Source: Halanaerobium congolense (GTDB taxonomy: Bacteria > Bacillota > Halanaerobiia > Halanaerobiales > Halanaerobiaceae). Taken from it: 33,067 nt of DNA. This document shows, in pieces, positions 15,149 through 24,667 of this stretch. The first letter of the stretch is position 1. Every line of letters starts with the position of its first letter. The notes below the pieces were generated by a model. It saw only the letters and a program-made list of their open reading frames with translations. It searched no databases and was not told where the DNA came from. The stretch is taken from the NCBI RefSeq assembly GCF_004366375.1, contig NZ_SOEF01000032.1, forward strand, positions 1 to 33,067, given 5' to 3'. The position numbers and the translations under genes are program-made.

Positions 15149-17629
15149 ATGAATAGTAAAACAACATTAAAATTAGAAGGAATGACATGTTCCAGCTGTG
15201 CTCAAACTATTGAGAAAGCTTTAAATAAAACAGATGGTGTCGATCAGGCACAGGTTAATTTTGCGGCAGAAAAAGCATATGTTGATTATGATTCTTCTAA
15301 AGTCGACGAGAATAAGTTAGTTGAGGTTGTAAAAGGAACTGGTTATGATGTGAAACAGGAGAGAGAGAAAGTAACACTTAAAATTGGTGGTATGACCTGT
15401 GCCAGCTGTGCAACAACAGTGGAAAAAGCATTAAATAAAGCAGATGGAGTATATGAAGCGAGTGTAAATATTGCTACTGAAAAAGGGACGGTTGAATATG
15501 ATCCAGGTGTGTTATCAAAAAACGATTTTAAGGAAATAGTAGCTAAAACGGGATATGATGTTACAGGTTTTGAAGGTGACGAACAAAATGTAGATGAGGA
15601 AGCAGAAGATTTAAAGAAAGTTAAAAAAGCTAAAAGAAACATGTGGGGAGCCTGGGCATTTACAATTCCCATAATTATCTGGATGATTCCAGAGATGGTT
15701 TTAGGAGTAGCCTGGCCAAGTGAGACAATATTTGATTTAGGTATGATGTTGTTGGCACTTCCACCATTATTTATCTTTGGACGTAAAACATTTGTAACTG
15801 CATATAAATCAGTTAGCCATGGTGGAGCCAATATGGATGTATTAATTGCTATCGGAACCGGAGCAGCCTTTGCTACAGGTCCTGCGGTATTCTTTACACC
15901 AATAGCAAACTATGCCGGTGTGGCAGCAATGATTATGGCCTTTCACTTAACAGGTAGATATATTGAAGAAACAGCTAAAGGTCGAGCTTCACAGGCGATA
16001 AAAAAACTGTTGGAGTTAGGGGCTAAAACTGCAACTGTTATAGTTGACGGCGAAGAAAAAGAAGTCCCAGTTGATGAAGTCCAACCAGGAGATATAATGC
16101 TGATAAAACCCGGTGAGAAAATTCCGACAGATGGTGAGATAATTGAAGGGAAATCAACGGTGGATGAATCAATGGCAACTGGAGAATCGATGCCCGTAGA
16201 AAGAACTGTTGGTGATGAAGTAATTGGAGCAACAGTCAATCAGAATGGTTTAATTAAAGTGAAAGCAACTAAGGTGGGAAAGGATACATTCTTATCTCAG
16301 GTTATCAAAATGGTAGAAGAAGCGCAGGGAACAAAAGTTCCTATTCAGGAATTTGCTGATAAAATAACAAGTATTTTTGTTCCTGCTGTCTTAGTTATTG
16401 CTACAGCAACATTTATTCTATGGCTGGCTTTTCCTGAAACTTTTCGTAGTGTTGGATTCTGGGCCCAGTCATTTTTACCCTGGGTAGACCCTACACTTGG
16501 GACAATTACACTTGCCTTTTTCGCAACAATAGCAGTTTTAGTAATTGCCTGCCCCTGTGCTCTTGGTCTAGCAACACCAACAGCTTTAATGGTAGGAAGC
16601 GGAATTGGAGCAGAAAATGGAGTTTTAATCCGTAAAGGTGAAGCCATTCAGACAATGAAGGATGTTCATACAATTGTTTTCGACAAGACGGGTACAATAA
16701 CCAAAGGAAAACCAGAAGTAACGGATCTGGTGACTACCAATGGTACAAGTGAAAACGAACTATTAAAGTATGCAGCCAGTGTGGAATCAGGATCTGAACA
16801 CCCACTGGGAGTATCTATAGTGAATGATGCAAAAGATAGAGGTATTGAAGTAAAAGAAATAGAAGACTTTGGTTCTGTGACAGGAAAAGGTGTAAAAGCC
16901 ACTATAAATGGAAAAGAAGTTCTGGTAGGTAGTCGTCGATTAATGGAAGAAGCCGGATTAGATGCAAGTGACTTAGAAGATGAAATGATCAGACTTGAAA
17001 AAGAAGCAAAAACTGCAATGCTGGTAGCTACAGAGGATAAACTGCTTGGTATAGTTGCAGTAGCAGATGCTTTAAAAGAAGATTCAATTAAGGCGATAAA
17101 AGAATTGCATAAATTAGGACTTCAATCAGCAATGATAACAGGAGATAACCAGAGAACAGCAGAAGCTATAGCAAATGAAGTCGGTATTGATCATGTGGTA
17201 GCTGAGGTATTACCGGATGGTAAAGTAGATGAGATTATGAAGCTGCAGGATAAATTTGGTACTATTGCAATGGTAGGAGATGGAATTAATGATGCACCAG
17301 CTCTGACTCAGGCTAATGTAGGTATTGCAATAGGAACTGGGACAGATATAGCAATCGAATCATCTGACATAACACTTGTTAGAGGGGATTTATCAGCAGT
17401 AATAACAGCAATTAAACTATCGAGAGCAACTTTCAGAAAGATTAAGCAAAATCTATTCTGGGCCTTTTTCTATAACACAGTTGCTATTCCAGTAGCTGTT
17501 GTTGGATTACTGCACCCAGTTATTGCAGAAATAGCAATGGCAACCAGTTCAATCAGTGTTGTAACAAATGCTAATATGTTACGTAGAGTTGATGTACAGC
17601 CCAGTTATGCTCCAAAGAAAAAAGCATAA
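15149..17629 (+). CDS. copA: Cu(I)-exporting P1B-1 ATPase
   Basis: A membrane ATPase of 826 residues. Two N-terminal HMA domains carry GMTCSSC (Cys14, Cys17) and GMTCASC (Cys84, Cys87). The membrane ion site is CPC at 468-470, the mark of Cu(I)/Ag(I) P1B-1 pumps. TGES, DKTGT with Asp512, GSEHPLG and [10 protein letters not shown] complete the catalytic set, and the late helices contain YN and MxxSS ([18 protein letters not shown]). Length and order are those of Bacillus/Enterococcus CopA. TATGGAGGTG is the ribosome site. It ends in a Lys-rich tail and a hairpin terminator. With copB at 3427 the cell has two distinct copper-type pumps. Regulation by CsoR through the 15106 site is likely. Confidence 0.96.
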   Translation: MNSKTTLKLEGMTCSSCAQTIEKALNKTDGVDQAQVNFAAEKAYVDYDSSKVDENKLVEVVKGTGYDVKQEREKVTLKIGGMTCASCATTVEKALNKADGVYEASVNIATEKGTVEYDPGVLSKNDFKEIVAKTGYDVTGFEGDEQNVDEEAEDLKKVKKAKRNMWGAWAFTIPIIIWMIPEMVLGVAWPSETIFDLGMMLLALPPLFIFGRKTFVTAYKSVSHGGANMDVLIAIGTGAAFATGPAVFFTPIANYAGVAAMIMAFHLTGRYIEETAKGRASQAIKKLLELGAKTATVIVDGEEKEVPVDEVQPGDIMLIKPGEKIPTDGEIIEGKSTVDESMATGESMPVERTVGDEVIGATVNQNGLIKVKATKVGKDTFLSQVIKMVEEAQGTKVPIQEFADKITSIFVPAVLVIATATFILWLAFPETFRSVGFWAQSFLPWVDPTLGTITLAFFATIAVLVIACPCALGLATPTALMVGSGIGAENGVLIRKGEAIQTMKDVHTIVFDKTGTITKGKPEVTDLVTTNGTSENELLKYAASVESGSEHPLGVSIVNDAKDRGIEVKEIEDFGSVTGKGVKATINGKEVLVGSRRLMEEAGLDASDLEDEMIRLEKEAKTAMLVATEDKLLGIVAVADALKEDSIKAIKELHKLGLQSAMITGDNQRTAEAIANEVGIDHVVAEVLPDGKVDEIMKLQDKFGTIAMVGDGINDAPALTQANVGIAIGTGTDIAIESSDITLVRGDLSAVITAIKLSRATFRKIKQNLFWAFFYNTVAIPVAVVGLLHPVIAEIAMATSSISVVTNANMLRRVDVQPSYAPKKKA

Positions 17630-17647
17630 ATTAAAGTAATTTGATAA

Positions 17648-17676
17648 ATAAGGAAGAGAACAGTTCTCTTCCTTAT
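17648..17676 (+). terminator. Terminator after copA
   Basis: ATAAGGAAGAGAAC (17648-17661) is the exact reverse complement of GTTCTCTTCCTTAT (17663-17676). The stem is strong but the tail (CTCATTATT) is only weakly T-rich. Confidence 0.75.
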
Positions 17677-17746
17677 CTCATTATTCCAATATGAAATATT
17701 TTATAAATTGAAAATAATTTCTGAGAAGTTTTGGAGGCATTGAGAT

Positions 17747-18793
17747 ATGAAAAAAAGAAAAGTTGGTATCCCCAGAGCTCTGCTGTATTATTATTATTTT
17801 CCTTTCTGGCTTAAGCTTTTTTCGGAACTTAATTTAGAGCCTGTTATTTCTGACAGCACCTCCAGGGATCTGCTGAATAAAGGAGTAAAAAAGTCCTTAT
17901 CAGAAATTTGTGTTCCCATAAAAGTGATGATCGGACATGTTTTAAACCTGGATCAAAAAGATGTGGACTATATTTTTATGCCGCGCTTTCGCTCACTTAA
18001 AAAAGATGTAGTTTTGTGTCCAAAATTTTTAGGTCTGCCGGATATGATTAGACATTCTCTACCCGGTTTAAAAACTGAGGTAATTGCTGATCAGATTGAT
18101 TCAAAAAGTGATGATATAGCCCAATTTTCCAATCATCAAAAACTGGCAGAAACTTTTTCAATTACGAAAAGAGAAATGAAATCTGCTTTAAAAAAAGCAA
18201 CTGATTTCTGGCAGAGGTATAGAGACTTACTTTTTAAGGGTTATTTGATCGATGACTTTGCCGGAATAGAAGAACTAGAGATTTTAGAAAAGGTAATTAC
18301 TAAATTTGAAAATGATCCAAAACCACCTCAGAGCAGAGATCAGAATTTAGAAGCTCCCGTAAATGAAGAAGTTGTTGATATTGCCGTGATCGGCTATGTC
18401 TACAATATTTTTGACCAGTATATAAATATGGATATAATAAATAAGCTAAAGGAAATGGGAGTAAGAGTCCACAGCTTTTCGATGGTGGCAGAAGAAACTA
18501 TAGAAAAAGAATTATCTAATCTGAGAAAGCCCATGTTTTGGGAGTTTACAAATAAACTTTATGGAGCAGCAGAACATTATTTAAAAAATGATGGGATAGA
18601 TGGGGTTATTCATCTGACTGCTTTTGGCTGTGGACCTGATTCAATGCTGGGGCAGATTTTAGAAGTTGATGCTAAAGAATATGAAAAAACATTTATGACA
18701 TTAAGGATTGATGAACAGACAGGTGAAAGCCATATTATCACTAGAATTGAAGCTTTTATCGATCTGATGCGGCTAAAAAAGGAGAATAATTAA
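17747..18793 (+). CDS. DUF2229/HgdB-like Fe-S protein (activase-associated subunit 1)
   Basis: A 348-residue cytosolic protein of the 2-hydroxyacyl-CoA dehydratase-related family. The start KVGIPRALLYYYYFPFW matches the DUF2229 opening. Three cysteines sit in the conserved spots: Cys55 (SEICVPIKV), Cys91 (LCPKFLG) and Cys295 (AFGCGPDSM). A repeated Rossmann-like lobe begins near 211 (DIAVIGYVYN) and the end carries RIDEQTGESHIITRIEAF. Relatives hold Fe-S clusters, in some cases a double-cubane cluster, and are reduced by the ATP-dependent activase encoded two genes on. It is linked head to tail with the next gene (1 bp apart). The reduced substrate is unknown. Confidence 0.8.
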   Translation: MKKRKVGIPRALLYYYYFPFWLKLFSELNLEPVISDSTSRDLLNKGVKKSLSEICVPIKVMIGHVLNLDQKDVDYIFMPRFRSLKKDVVLCPKFLGLPDMIRHSLPGLKTEVIADQIDSKSDDIAQFSNHQKLAETFSITKREMKSALKKATDFWQRYRDLLFKGYLIDDFAGIEELEILEKVITKFENDPKPPQSRDQNLEAPVNEEVVDIAVIGYVYNIFDQYINMDIINKLKEMGVRVHSFSMVAEETIEKELSNLRKPMFWEFTNKLYGAAEHYLKNDGIDGVIHLTAFGCGPDSMLGQILEVDAKEYEKTFMTLRIDEQTGESHIITRIEAFIDLMRLKKENN

Positions 18794-18794
18794 A

Positions 18795-19877
18795 ATGAGA
18801 CTATCTTTTCCTTATATGGGACCAACAATTGTATATGCCAAATTATTTGAACTGCTGGGACATGATGTGGTAATGCCGCCCAAACCAGATAAAGAAATTA
18901 TTGATCTGGGGGTAAAATACAGTCCTGAATTTGCCTGTTTTCCTTTTAAAGTGATTACTGGTATCTATTTAAAATTGATGGATAAGAATTTAGATGCTCT
19001 GGTTACCAGTGGTGGTCATGGACCCTGCCGGGCTGGATATTATGGTGAAGTGCACAAAAAAATCCTTCAGGATTTAGGTCATGAAGTGGAGATTATTGTT
19101 ATTGACTCTCCTCATGATGATTATAAATACTTTTATGAGGTTATTAAACGATTAAAAGGAGACAGCTCCTGGCTGCAGGTCGGTCGAGTGATAAAAATTG
19201 TTTATGAGCTGACAAAAGCTTTAGATGAAATAGAAAAAAAGATAGAAATCTTAAGAGCCTATAATGACAAAGGAACAATTAATAAGCTCTGGATGCAGGC
19301 TCAGGAAGATTTTTACCAGATTAAAAATACTGCAGAGATAAAGGAAATTAAAAATAAATATTTAAATAAACTGATTAAATTTGAGGATTCAATTCCAGTT
19401 GAAGCTGAGCGCTATAAAATTGGAATTATTGGCGAAATTTATGTTGTAATGGAAGAGTCAATTAACAACCAGATTGAAGAAAAAGTAAATCGCTTTGGTT
19501 TTGAGGTTGAACGTTCCCAGTATCTAACAAACTGGATTAGAGAAAATGCTTTTCCGTTTCTCGACAGAGACTTAGAAAAAATTGAGAAAAAGGGAGAAGA
19601 ATTTATTGAAATTGGAATTGGCGGTCATGCTCAGGGAAATATTGGTCATGCCATTAATTTTAAGGAAGAAGGCTTTGATGGGATTATTCATCTTAAACCC
19701 TTTGGCTGTCTGCCAGAACTGGTGTCTCAGAGTGTAATGGATGATCTATCAGAAAAATATGAGATACCTGTTTTAACAATTTCTATTGATGAACAGACTG
19801 CTGATGCAAATGTACTGACCAGAGTGGAAGCATTTTTGGATATGATCAGAGAAAAAAATTATAGGGAGGTTATGTAG
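18795..19877 (+). CDS. HgdB/YjiM-like Fe-S protein (activase-associated subunit 2)
   Basis: The protein has 360 residues and is related to the preceding gene product. The start MRLSFPYMGPTIVYAKLFELLG is typical of the partner family. Cysteines Cys48 (FACFPFKV), Cys78 (GHGPCRAGYYGE) and Cys305 (PFGCLPELV) are the likely cluster ligands, and ISIDEQTADANVLTRVEAF ends the second lobe. A ribosome site, AAGGAG, lies within the upstream gene end. The stop abuts the ATG of the activase. In many anaerobes these modules are fused in one very long protein with the activase; here they are three separate genes. The function is ATP-driven low-potential reduction of an unknown target. Confidence 0.8.
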   Translation: MRLSFPYMGPTIVYAKLFELLGHDVVMPPKPDKEIIDLGVKYSPEFACFPFKVITGIYLKLMDKNLDALVTSGGHGPCRAGYYGEVHKKILQDLGHEVEIIVIDSPHDDYKYFYEVIKRLKGDSSWLQVGRVIKIVYELTKALDEIEKKIEILRAYNDKGTINKLWMQAQEDFYQIKNTAEIKEIKNKYLNKLIKFEDSIPVEAERYKIGIIGEIYVVMEESINNQIEEKVNRFGFEVERSQYLTNWIRENAFPFLDRDLEKIEKKGEEFIEIGIGGHAQGNIGHAINFKEEGFDGIIHLKPFGCLPELVSQSVMDDLSEKYEIPVLTISIDEQTADANVLTRVEAFLDMIREKNYREVM

Positions 19878-21068
19878 ATGAATAATCTTTATCTGGGTGT
19901 AGATATAGGATCAGTTAGTATCAATATTGTTGCTATTGATGAAGAAAACGAACTTGTTTTTAAACTTTATACCCGTAACTCAGGTAACCCCATCGAACTG
20001 GTTAAAGAAGGTTTAGCAAAATTAAGGGAAGAAATTGAACTTGAAAATTATAAGATTAGTGGAGTTGGAGTTACAGGCAGTGGGAGACAGCTGATTGCCT
20101 ATGTGCTGGGTGCAGATACAGTTAAAAATGAGATTACAGCTCATGCCCGGGCTTCCACCTATTATCATCCTGAAGCCGGTACCATTTTTGAAATCGGGGG
20201 ACAGGATTCCAAACTAATTATTGTGGAAGATGGTATTGCAGTTGATTTTGCGATGAACACTGTCTGTGCAGCCGGTACTGGTTCTTTTTTGGACCATCAG
20301 GCAGAAAGACTGGGAGTGCCCATTGAAGAATTTGGAGGTCTGGCCTTAGAAGCTGACCGAGATGTCAGGATAGCAGGCCGCTGTACGGTTTTTGCGGAAT
20401 CTGACATGATTTCAAAGCAGCAGTATGGATTTACTAAACCTGAAATCATCAATGGTCTCTCAGAAGCTCTGGTCAGAAACTACATGAACAATTTGGTTCG
20501 TAATCGAGTTTTAGAAGGAGAATATATCTTCCAGGGTGGTGTGGCAGCCAATATCGGGATCAAAGCAGCTTTTGAAGAAGAGATTGGAGCTGAAGTGATT
20601 GTCCCTGAACATCACGATGTAATGGGGGCAATTGGAATTGCTATGCTGGCCAAAAGAGATGTCAAAAGAAGTGGTCAGGAAAGCAGTTTTAGAGGTTTTG
20701 ATTTAACAGAGCAGGAGTTTGAAACAACCAGTTTTGAATGTGAGGACTGTGCCAATAACTGTGAGGTAATCAAAGTCATAGCTGATAGTAAAGTGATTGC
20801 TGTTACAGGTGACCGGTGTGGTAAATGGACGGCATCTCTAATTGGTGATAGTGCTGCTAATGCTAATGTAGAGGGGAGTTCTGAGAAGGAAGAAAAAACA
20901 GCTGCTAAATCTTCAAAAAAACAGGATGAAGATCTAAATAAAAATTCTGAAGAGTTGGAAGCTAATCTCTATAAAGTAGATCTGGAAAAAGAAAAACAGG
21001 TTATGAAAGAATTAGAAGAGCTTGAAAAATCAGATGAAAATAAGAAAGAAGATAACAGTCTTGTTTAA
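19878..21068 (+). CDS. Acyl-CoA dehydratase-type activase (BadF/BcrAD ATPase)
   Basis: A protein of 396 residues with the ASKHA fold. LGVDIGSVSINIVAID (6-21) is the phosphate loop, GVTGSGR the second, and GGQDSK (107-112) the adenosine region. Cys130 (NTVCAAGTGSF) and Cys169 (GRCTVFAES) are the two cysteines that share a [4Fe-4S] cluster across the dimer. After the ATPase core (about 1-265) comes an extra four-cysteine patch, CEDC..NC....DRC (Cys288, Cys291, Cys295, Cys314), then a charged coiled tail. The activase drives electrons at low potential into the two upstream proteins at the cost of ATP. The start touches the upstream stop, so the three genes form one operon. Confidence 0.87.
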   Translation: MNNLYLGVDIGSVSINIVAIDEENELVFKLYTRNSGNPIELVKEGLAKLREEIELENYKISGVGVTGSGRQLIAYVLGADTVKNEITAHARASTYYHPEAGTIFEIGGQDSKLIIVEDGIAVDFAMNTVCAAGTGSFLDHQAERLGVPIEEFGGLALEADRDVRIAGRCTVFAESDMISKQQYGFTKPEIINGLSEALVRNYMNNLVRNRVLEGEYIFQGGVAANIGIKAAFEEEIGAEVIVPEHHDVMGAIGIAMLAKRDVKRSGQESSFRGFDLTEQEFETTSFECEDCANNCEVIKVIADSKVIAVTGDRCGKWTASLIGDSAANANVEGSSEKEEKTAAKSSKKQDEDLNKNSEELEANLYKVDLEKEKQVMKELEELEKSDENKKEDNSLV

Positions 21069-21140
21069 ATCTCTAGATAATTATTATCTTAACTGAATTT
21101 TAAGCTGTATAGATTTATTTTTTTTTTAGCTGATTGAGAG

Positions 21141-22211
21141 TTGAGGTGGATTAAAATTAAAAAACTTAAAAATTATAATTGGAGAATATTAACCGCCATA
21201 TTAACAGGTATCATCCTTATCTTATTTTATATTTTGCAAAGTTTTATTAACGTTCAACTACCTGAAAAAAATCTAGTTTTAAAAATTTTAATTGGATTGA
21301 GTGTGACAAGTATTATTTTACTTTTATATCCCAGTCTAAAGTTATTGACGAATAACATTAAGAAAAAAATAGATCAATTATCTATAAAAAAAATATTGTT
21401 AATTTTATTTAGTTTATTATTGGGAGTTTTATTATCTTACTCAATGTCCAAATTTATATTACTTCCGTTTTTTAGTGAAAAAACAATAGTTTTTATTAAT
21501 ATAATTATAATCATTATTACCGTGTATATAATACTTCTTAAAGAAGAAGAAATAGATTATATCTTATTTAAAGAATCTGATGTTAAAGGTAATGATAGGT
21601 ATTATTCTGAGTCATCCCCTAAAATAATTGATACAAGTGCTATTATTGATGGAAGAATATTTGAAGTTTATAAAAACAATTTTATAGATGGGATTTTAAT
21701 TGTTCCCCGCTTTGTATTAGAAGAATTACAAAATATTGCAGATTCGGATAGAGAGTTAAAAAGAAAAAAAGGTAGATTGGGATTGGAAATATTAAAAAAA
21801 TTACAAAATGATCTTGGAGATAATATTGTTATTCTAGATAAAGAAGTTAATAGTCAGGAAGTTGATCATAAGTTAGTTTATCTAGCTAAAGAATTAAATG
21901 CTGATTTAATATCCAGTGATTATAATTTGAATCAACTTGCTGAATTACAGGGGATTAAGGTTATTAATATAAACAGATTGGCTAATGCTCTTAAACCTGT
22001 TCTTTTACCAGGAGAAAAAAAGAAAGTGGAAATCATCAAAAAGGGAAAAGAACAGGGTCAGGGTATTGCATATCTTAAAGACGGGACAATGATAGTTGTT
22101 GAGGGCGGTCAAAATCATATAGGAGAAAAAATTAATGTAGTTATCTCAAGCTTTTTTCAGAAAAATTCGGGAAGAATGTATTTTGCAAATTTGTCATCTG
22201 AAAATATTTAA
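21141..22211 (+). CDS. Membrane PIN-TRAM domain protein (YacL-like)
   Basis: The protein has up to 356 residues. Four hydrophobic helices lie in about 14-140, followed by a PIN ribonuclease-like domain (IIDTSAIIDGRIFEVY with acidic residues, SSDYNLNQLA) at 160-275 and a TRAM domain (KKGKEQGQGIAYLKDGTMIVVEGG) at 285-350. This is the YacL architecture. The start is unclear: TTG 21141 lacks a clear ribosome site, while GAGGTGG at 21143-21149 would suit an ATT codon at 21156. YacL-type proteins are presumed membrane-bound nucleases. There is no evident link to the redox genes around it, beyond a shared direction. Confidence 0.8.
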   Translation: MRWIKIKKLKNYNWRILTAILTGIILILFYILQSFINVQLPEKNLVLKILIGLSVTSIILLLYPSLKLLTNNIKKKIDQLSIKKILLILFSLLLGVLLSYSMSKFILLPFFSEKTIVFINIIIIIITVYIILLKEEEIDYILFKESDVKGNDRYYSESSPKIIDTSAIIDGRIFEVYKNNFIDGILIVPRFVLEELQNIADSDRELKRKKGRLGLEILKKLQNDLGDNIVILDKEVNSQEVDHKLVYLAKELNADLISSDYNLNQLAELQGIKVININRLANALKPVLLPGEKKKVEIIKKGKEQGQGIAYLKDGTMIVVEGGQNHIGEKINVVISSFFQKNSGRMYFANLSSENI

Positions 22212-22239
22212 TAATAAATAGTTAATGGGGAGGGTTATA

Positions 22240-22476
22240 ATGACTGCAAAAATTAAAAATAATGCAGAACTAGTGATTAAAGTAGAAGGAATGAAATGTT
22301 TTTATTGCTTTACAGTAGTTGCTGATATTTTAAGAGAATTTGATGGTATTAAAGAAATTAGAGTTGGTTTAAATAAAGGAAATGCAATTGTAAGATATGA
22401 TAAAGAAAAAGTTAGTTCAGAAAAACTTCTTGAGAGCTTAAAAAAAGCAGGTTATAACGCTGTCCCCAAAAATTAA
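22240..22476 (+). CDS. HMA-domain copper-chaperone-like protein (CopZ-like)
   Basis: A protein of 78 residues and a single HMA fold. VEGMKCFYC (CxxC) is the metal loop and KKAGYNA the conserved end. ATG 22240 is chosen over 22225 because GGGGAGGG (22226-22233) overlaps the earlier start and is well spaced for the later one. Standard CopZ proteins have GMxCxxC with His or Ser inside; the bulky Phe-Tyr pair in CFYC is unusual and may tune the metal or partner. It lies 46 bp ahead of rnfC with no terminator, so metal trafficking to or near Rnf is an idea worth testing. It is not preceded by a clear CsoR-type site. Confidence 0.85.
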   Translation: MTAKIKNNAELVIKVEGMKCFYCFTVVADILREFDGIKEIRVGLNKGNAIVRYDKEKVSSEKLLESLKKAGYNAVPKN

Positions 22477-22522
22477 TATGATTTTTAAATCTAGAATAAC
22501 ACAATAGGGGTGAAATTATATA

Positions 22523-23848
22523 GTGAAAGCTTTGACTTTTAAACAGGGGATACATCCTGAGTATAATAAGGAATTAACAAAGGATAAACCCTTAAAAAAT
22601 GCTAAACGTCCTGAGGAAGTAATTATTCCTCTAAAACAGCATATAGGTGCACCACTCAAGGTGCTTGTTAAAAAAGGAGATCAGGTTGATCTTGGACAAA
22701 AAATTGCTGATAGTGATAGTTTTGTCTGTGCTCCTATTCATGCTTCGGTTTCAGGAACTGTTAAGGAAATCAGAAAAGTAACAGATCCTGGTGGAAATAT
22801 TGTTGATGCTGTAGTTATTGAGTCAGCGGAAGAAGATAGACTTAATTCTGGTTTAGAAAAACATGACAGTCTGGATAAACTTGATGCAGCTGAGATCAGA
22901 AATATTATTAGAGAAGCTGGTATTGTTGGTATGGGAGGGGCAATGTTCCCGACTCATGTAAAAGTTTCCATTCCTGATGACAAAAGTGTTGACTACGTAA
23001 TTTTAAATGGAGCCGAATGTGAGCCTTATCTAACAGTTGATTATCGGGTAATGGTGGAGAAACCAAAGAGTATTGTCTTTGGTTTAAAAGCTCTAATGAA
23101 AGCTGCAGGTGCATCTACAGGTTTTATTGGTATTGAAGAAAATAAACCTGAAGCAATCGAGAGTATGCAGGATGCGGTTAACGATGAAGCTAATATTGAA
23201 GTTAAGATTTTAGAGACAAAGTATCCACAGGGTGGAGAAAAAATGTTAATTGAAGCTATTCTTGGTCGAGAAGTTCCGGCTGGAGGGCTGCCGCTTGATG
23301 TAGGAGTTGTGGTTAATAATACATCTACAGCAGCTGCAGTTGCAGATGCAATTAGAGATGGAAAGCCACTTTACGAAAGATCTATATCGATTACAGGCCG
23401 TGGAATTAATTCTCCCCAGAACTTGATTTATCGGATAGGTATAAATATTGGTGACCTGGTAGAAGAAGCGGGTGGCTTAAAAGATAATGCGGCCAAAGTA
23501 ATTACAGGTGGACCTATGATGGGAGTGGCTCAAAAGAATTTAAATATTCCTGGAGTAAAGGGTACATCCGGCATCCTGGTTTTAGTTGAGGATGAAGTTG
23601 AAGAATATGAACCTTCTCCCTGTATCAACTGTGCTAAGTGTGTTGATGCCTGTCCTATGTTTTTAATGCCGACTCAACTGGCAAATTATGCAAAAAATGA
23701 TATGGTAGACGAATTAGAAGAATGGCAGGTATTAAGCTGTGTTGAATGTGGTTCCTGTTCCTTTGTCTGTCCGGCTAAAATACCTCTGGTTCATCATCTG
23801 CGTCTTGGTAAGTCACAGGTTATGGCCAAAAAAAGAGAAAAGAATTAA
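22523..23848 (+). CDS. rnfC: Rnf complex subunit C (Fe-S, NADH-binding)
   Basis: A 441-residue peripheral subunit with a GTG start behind AGGGGTGAA. An N-terminal barrel-sandwich/biotinyl-like region (LKQHIGAPLKVLVKKGDQVDLG) is followed by a Complex I 51-kDa-like FMN/NADH region with GMGGAMFPTHVK and GAECEPYLT. Two [4Fe-4S] motifs close the protein: Cys367, 370, 373, 377 (CINCAKC...CP) and Cys406, 409, 412, 416 (CVECGSC...CP). RnfC takes or delivers electrons at NAD. It opens the order C-D-G-E-A that is typical of Rnf in Clostridia and related anaerobes. Confidence 0.96.
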   Translation: MKALTFKQGIHPEYNKELTKDKPLKNAKRPEEVIIPLKQHIGAPLKVLVKKGDQVDLGQKIADSDSFVCAPIHASVSGTVKEIRKVTDPGGNIVDAVVIESAEEDRLNSGLEKHDSLDKLDAAEIRNIIREAGIVGMGGAMFPTHVKVSIPDDKSVDYVILNGAECEPYLTVDYRVMVEKPKSIVFGLKALMKAAGASTGFIGIEENKPEAIESMQDAVNDEANIEVKILETKYPQGGEKMLIEAILGREVPAGGLPLDVGVVVNNTSTAAAVADAIRDGKPLYERSISITGRGINSPQNLIYRIGINIGDLVEEAGGLKDNAAKVITGGPMMGVAQKNLNIPGVKGTSGILVLVEDEVEEYEPSPCINCAKCVDACPMFLMPTQLANYAKNDMVDELEEWQVLSCVECGSCSFVCPAKIPLVHHLRLGKSQVMAKKREKN

Positions 23849-23863
23849 GGAGGATAATCAATA

Positions 23864-24667
23864 ATGAATAACGAATTAATTGTAACATCCTCACCACATG
23901 TCAGATCACAGGATTCAGTAAAAAAAATAATGTGGTCAGTTGTTATTGCTCTTTTGCCTGCAGTTTTTGCTGCTGTATATTTCTTTAAAGCAAGAGCACT
24001 ATCTGTGATTCTGGCAGCTGTTGTTGGTGCAGTTTTAATAGAATACATATTTCAAAAAATAAGAAATAAAAAGAATACGATCAAAGATGGAAGTGCAGTA
24101 GTTACTGGATTACTTCTGGCACTAACTCTTCCACCATCCATACCTCTCTGGACTGCATTTTTTGGTTCAATAGTGGCAATTGGACTTGGTAAACAGGTTT
24201 TTGGTGGAATCGGACAAAATCCATTTAATCCAGCCTTAGTTGGGAGAGCATTTTTAACAGCTTCTTATCCAGTTTTAATGACTACCTGGACTGTAGATGG
24301 AGTTTCTTCTGCAACACCTTTAAGTCAGATGAAAATGGAAGGAATTGCAACTGATACCTGGAATCTTTTTGTTGGTCAGATTGGTGGTTCTCTGGGAGAA
24401 ACATCAGCCATTGCATTATTACTAGGTTTTTCGTATCTCTTATATAAAGGCTATGTCAACTGGAGAATACCTCTGGCAATGGTTGGAACAGTATTTTTAG
24501 GTACTTTTGCTTTTGGTTCTGATCCGATTTTTCATCTTTTTGCAGGTGGACTGATGTTAGGTGCTTTATTTATGGCGACTGACATGGTTTCAAGTCCAAC
24601 TACAAAATTAGGACGCTGGATTTTTGGTCTTGGAGCCGGATTGCTTGTAGTGATAATCCGCCTCTGA
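23864..24667 (+). CDS. rnfD: Rnf complex subunit D, reading frame broken by TGA
   Basis: 267 residues up to a TGA. Multiple membrane helices and the RnfD motifs GGIGQNPFNPALVGRAF and VSSATPLSQ (Thr151, the expected covalent-FMN site) are present. The reading stops at VVIIRL-TGA, but the same frame continues [15 protein letters not shown]..., the standard RnfD C-terminus, for 34 more codons. The final membrane helix and [13 protein letters not shown] tail are thus cut off if TGA is read as stop. A single TGG to TGA change (Trp to stop) explains it. AAGGAGGATAA precedes the ATG. See the neighbouring entry for the extension. It is either a real nonsense mutation, a base error, or translational readthrough. 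Confidence 0.93.
   Translation: MNNELIVTSSPHVRSQDSVKKIMWSVVIALLPAVFAAVYFFKARALSVILAAVVGAVLIEYIFQKIRNKKNTIKDGSAVVTGLLLALTLPPSIPLWTAFFGSIVAIGLGKQVFGGIGQNPFNPALVGRAFLTASYPVLMTTWTVDGVSSATPLSQMKMEGIATDTWNLFVGQIGGSLGETSAIALLLGFSYLLYKGYVNWRIPLAMVGTVFLGTFAFGSDPIFHLFAGGLMLGALFMATDMVSSPTTKLGRWIFGLGAGLLVVIIRL

Noticed and set aside
22499-22514. AATAGGGGTGA before rnfC as a CsoR-type half operator
   Set aside because: There is no matching TACC left arm, and the G-run serves as the rnfC ribosome site.
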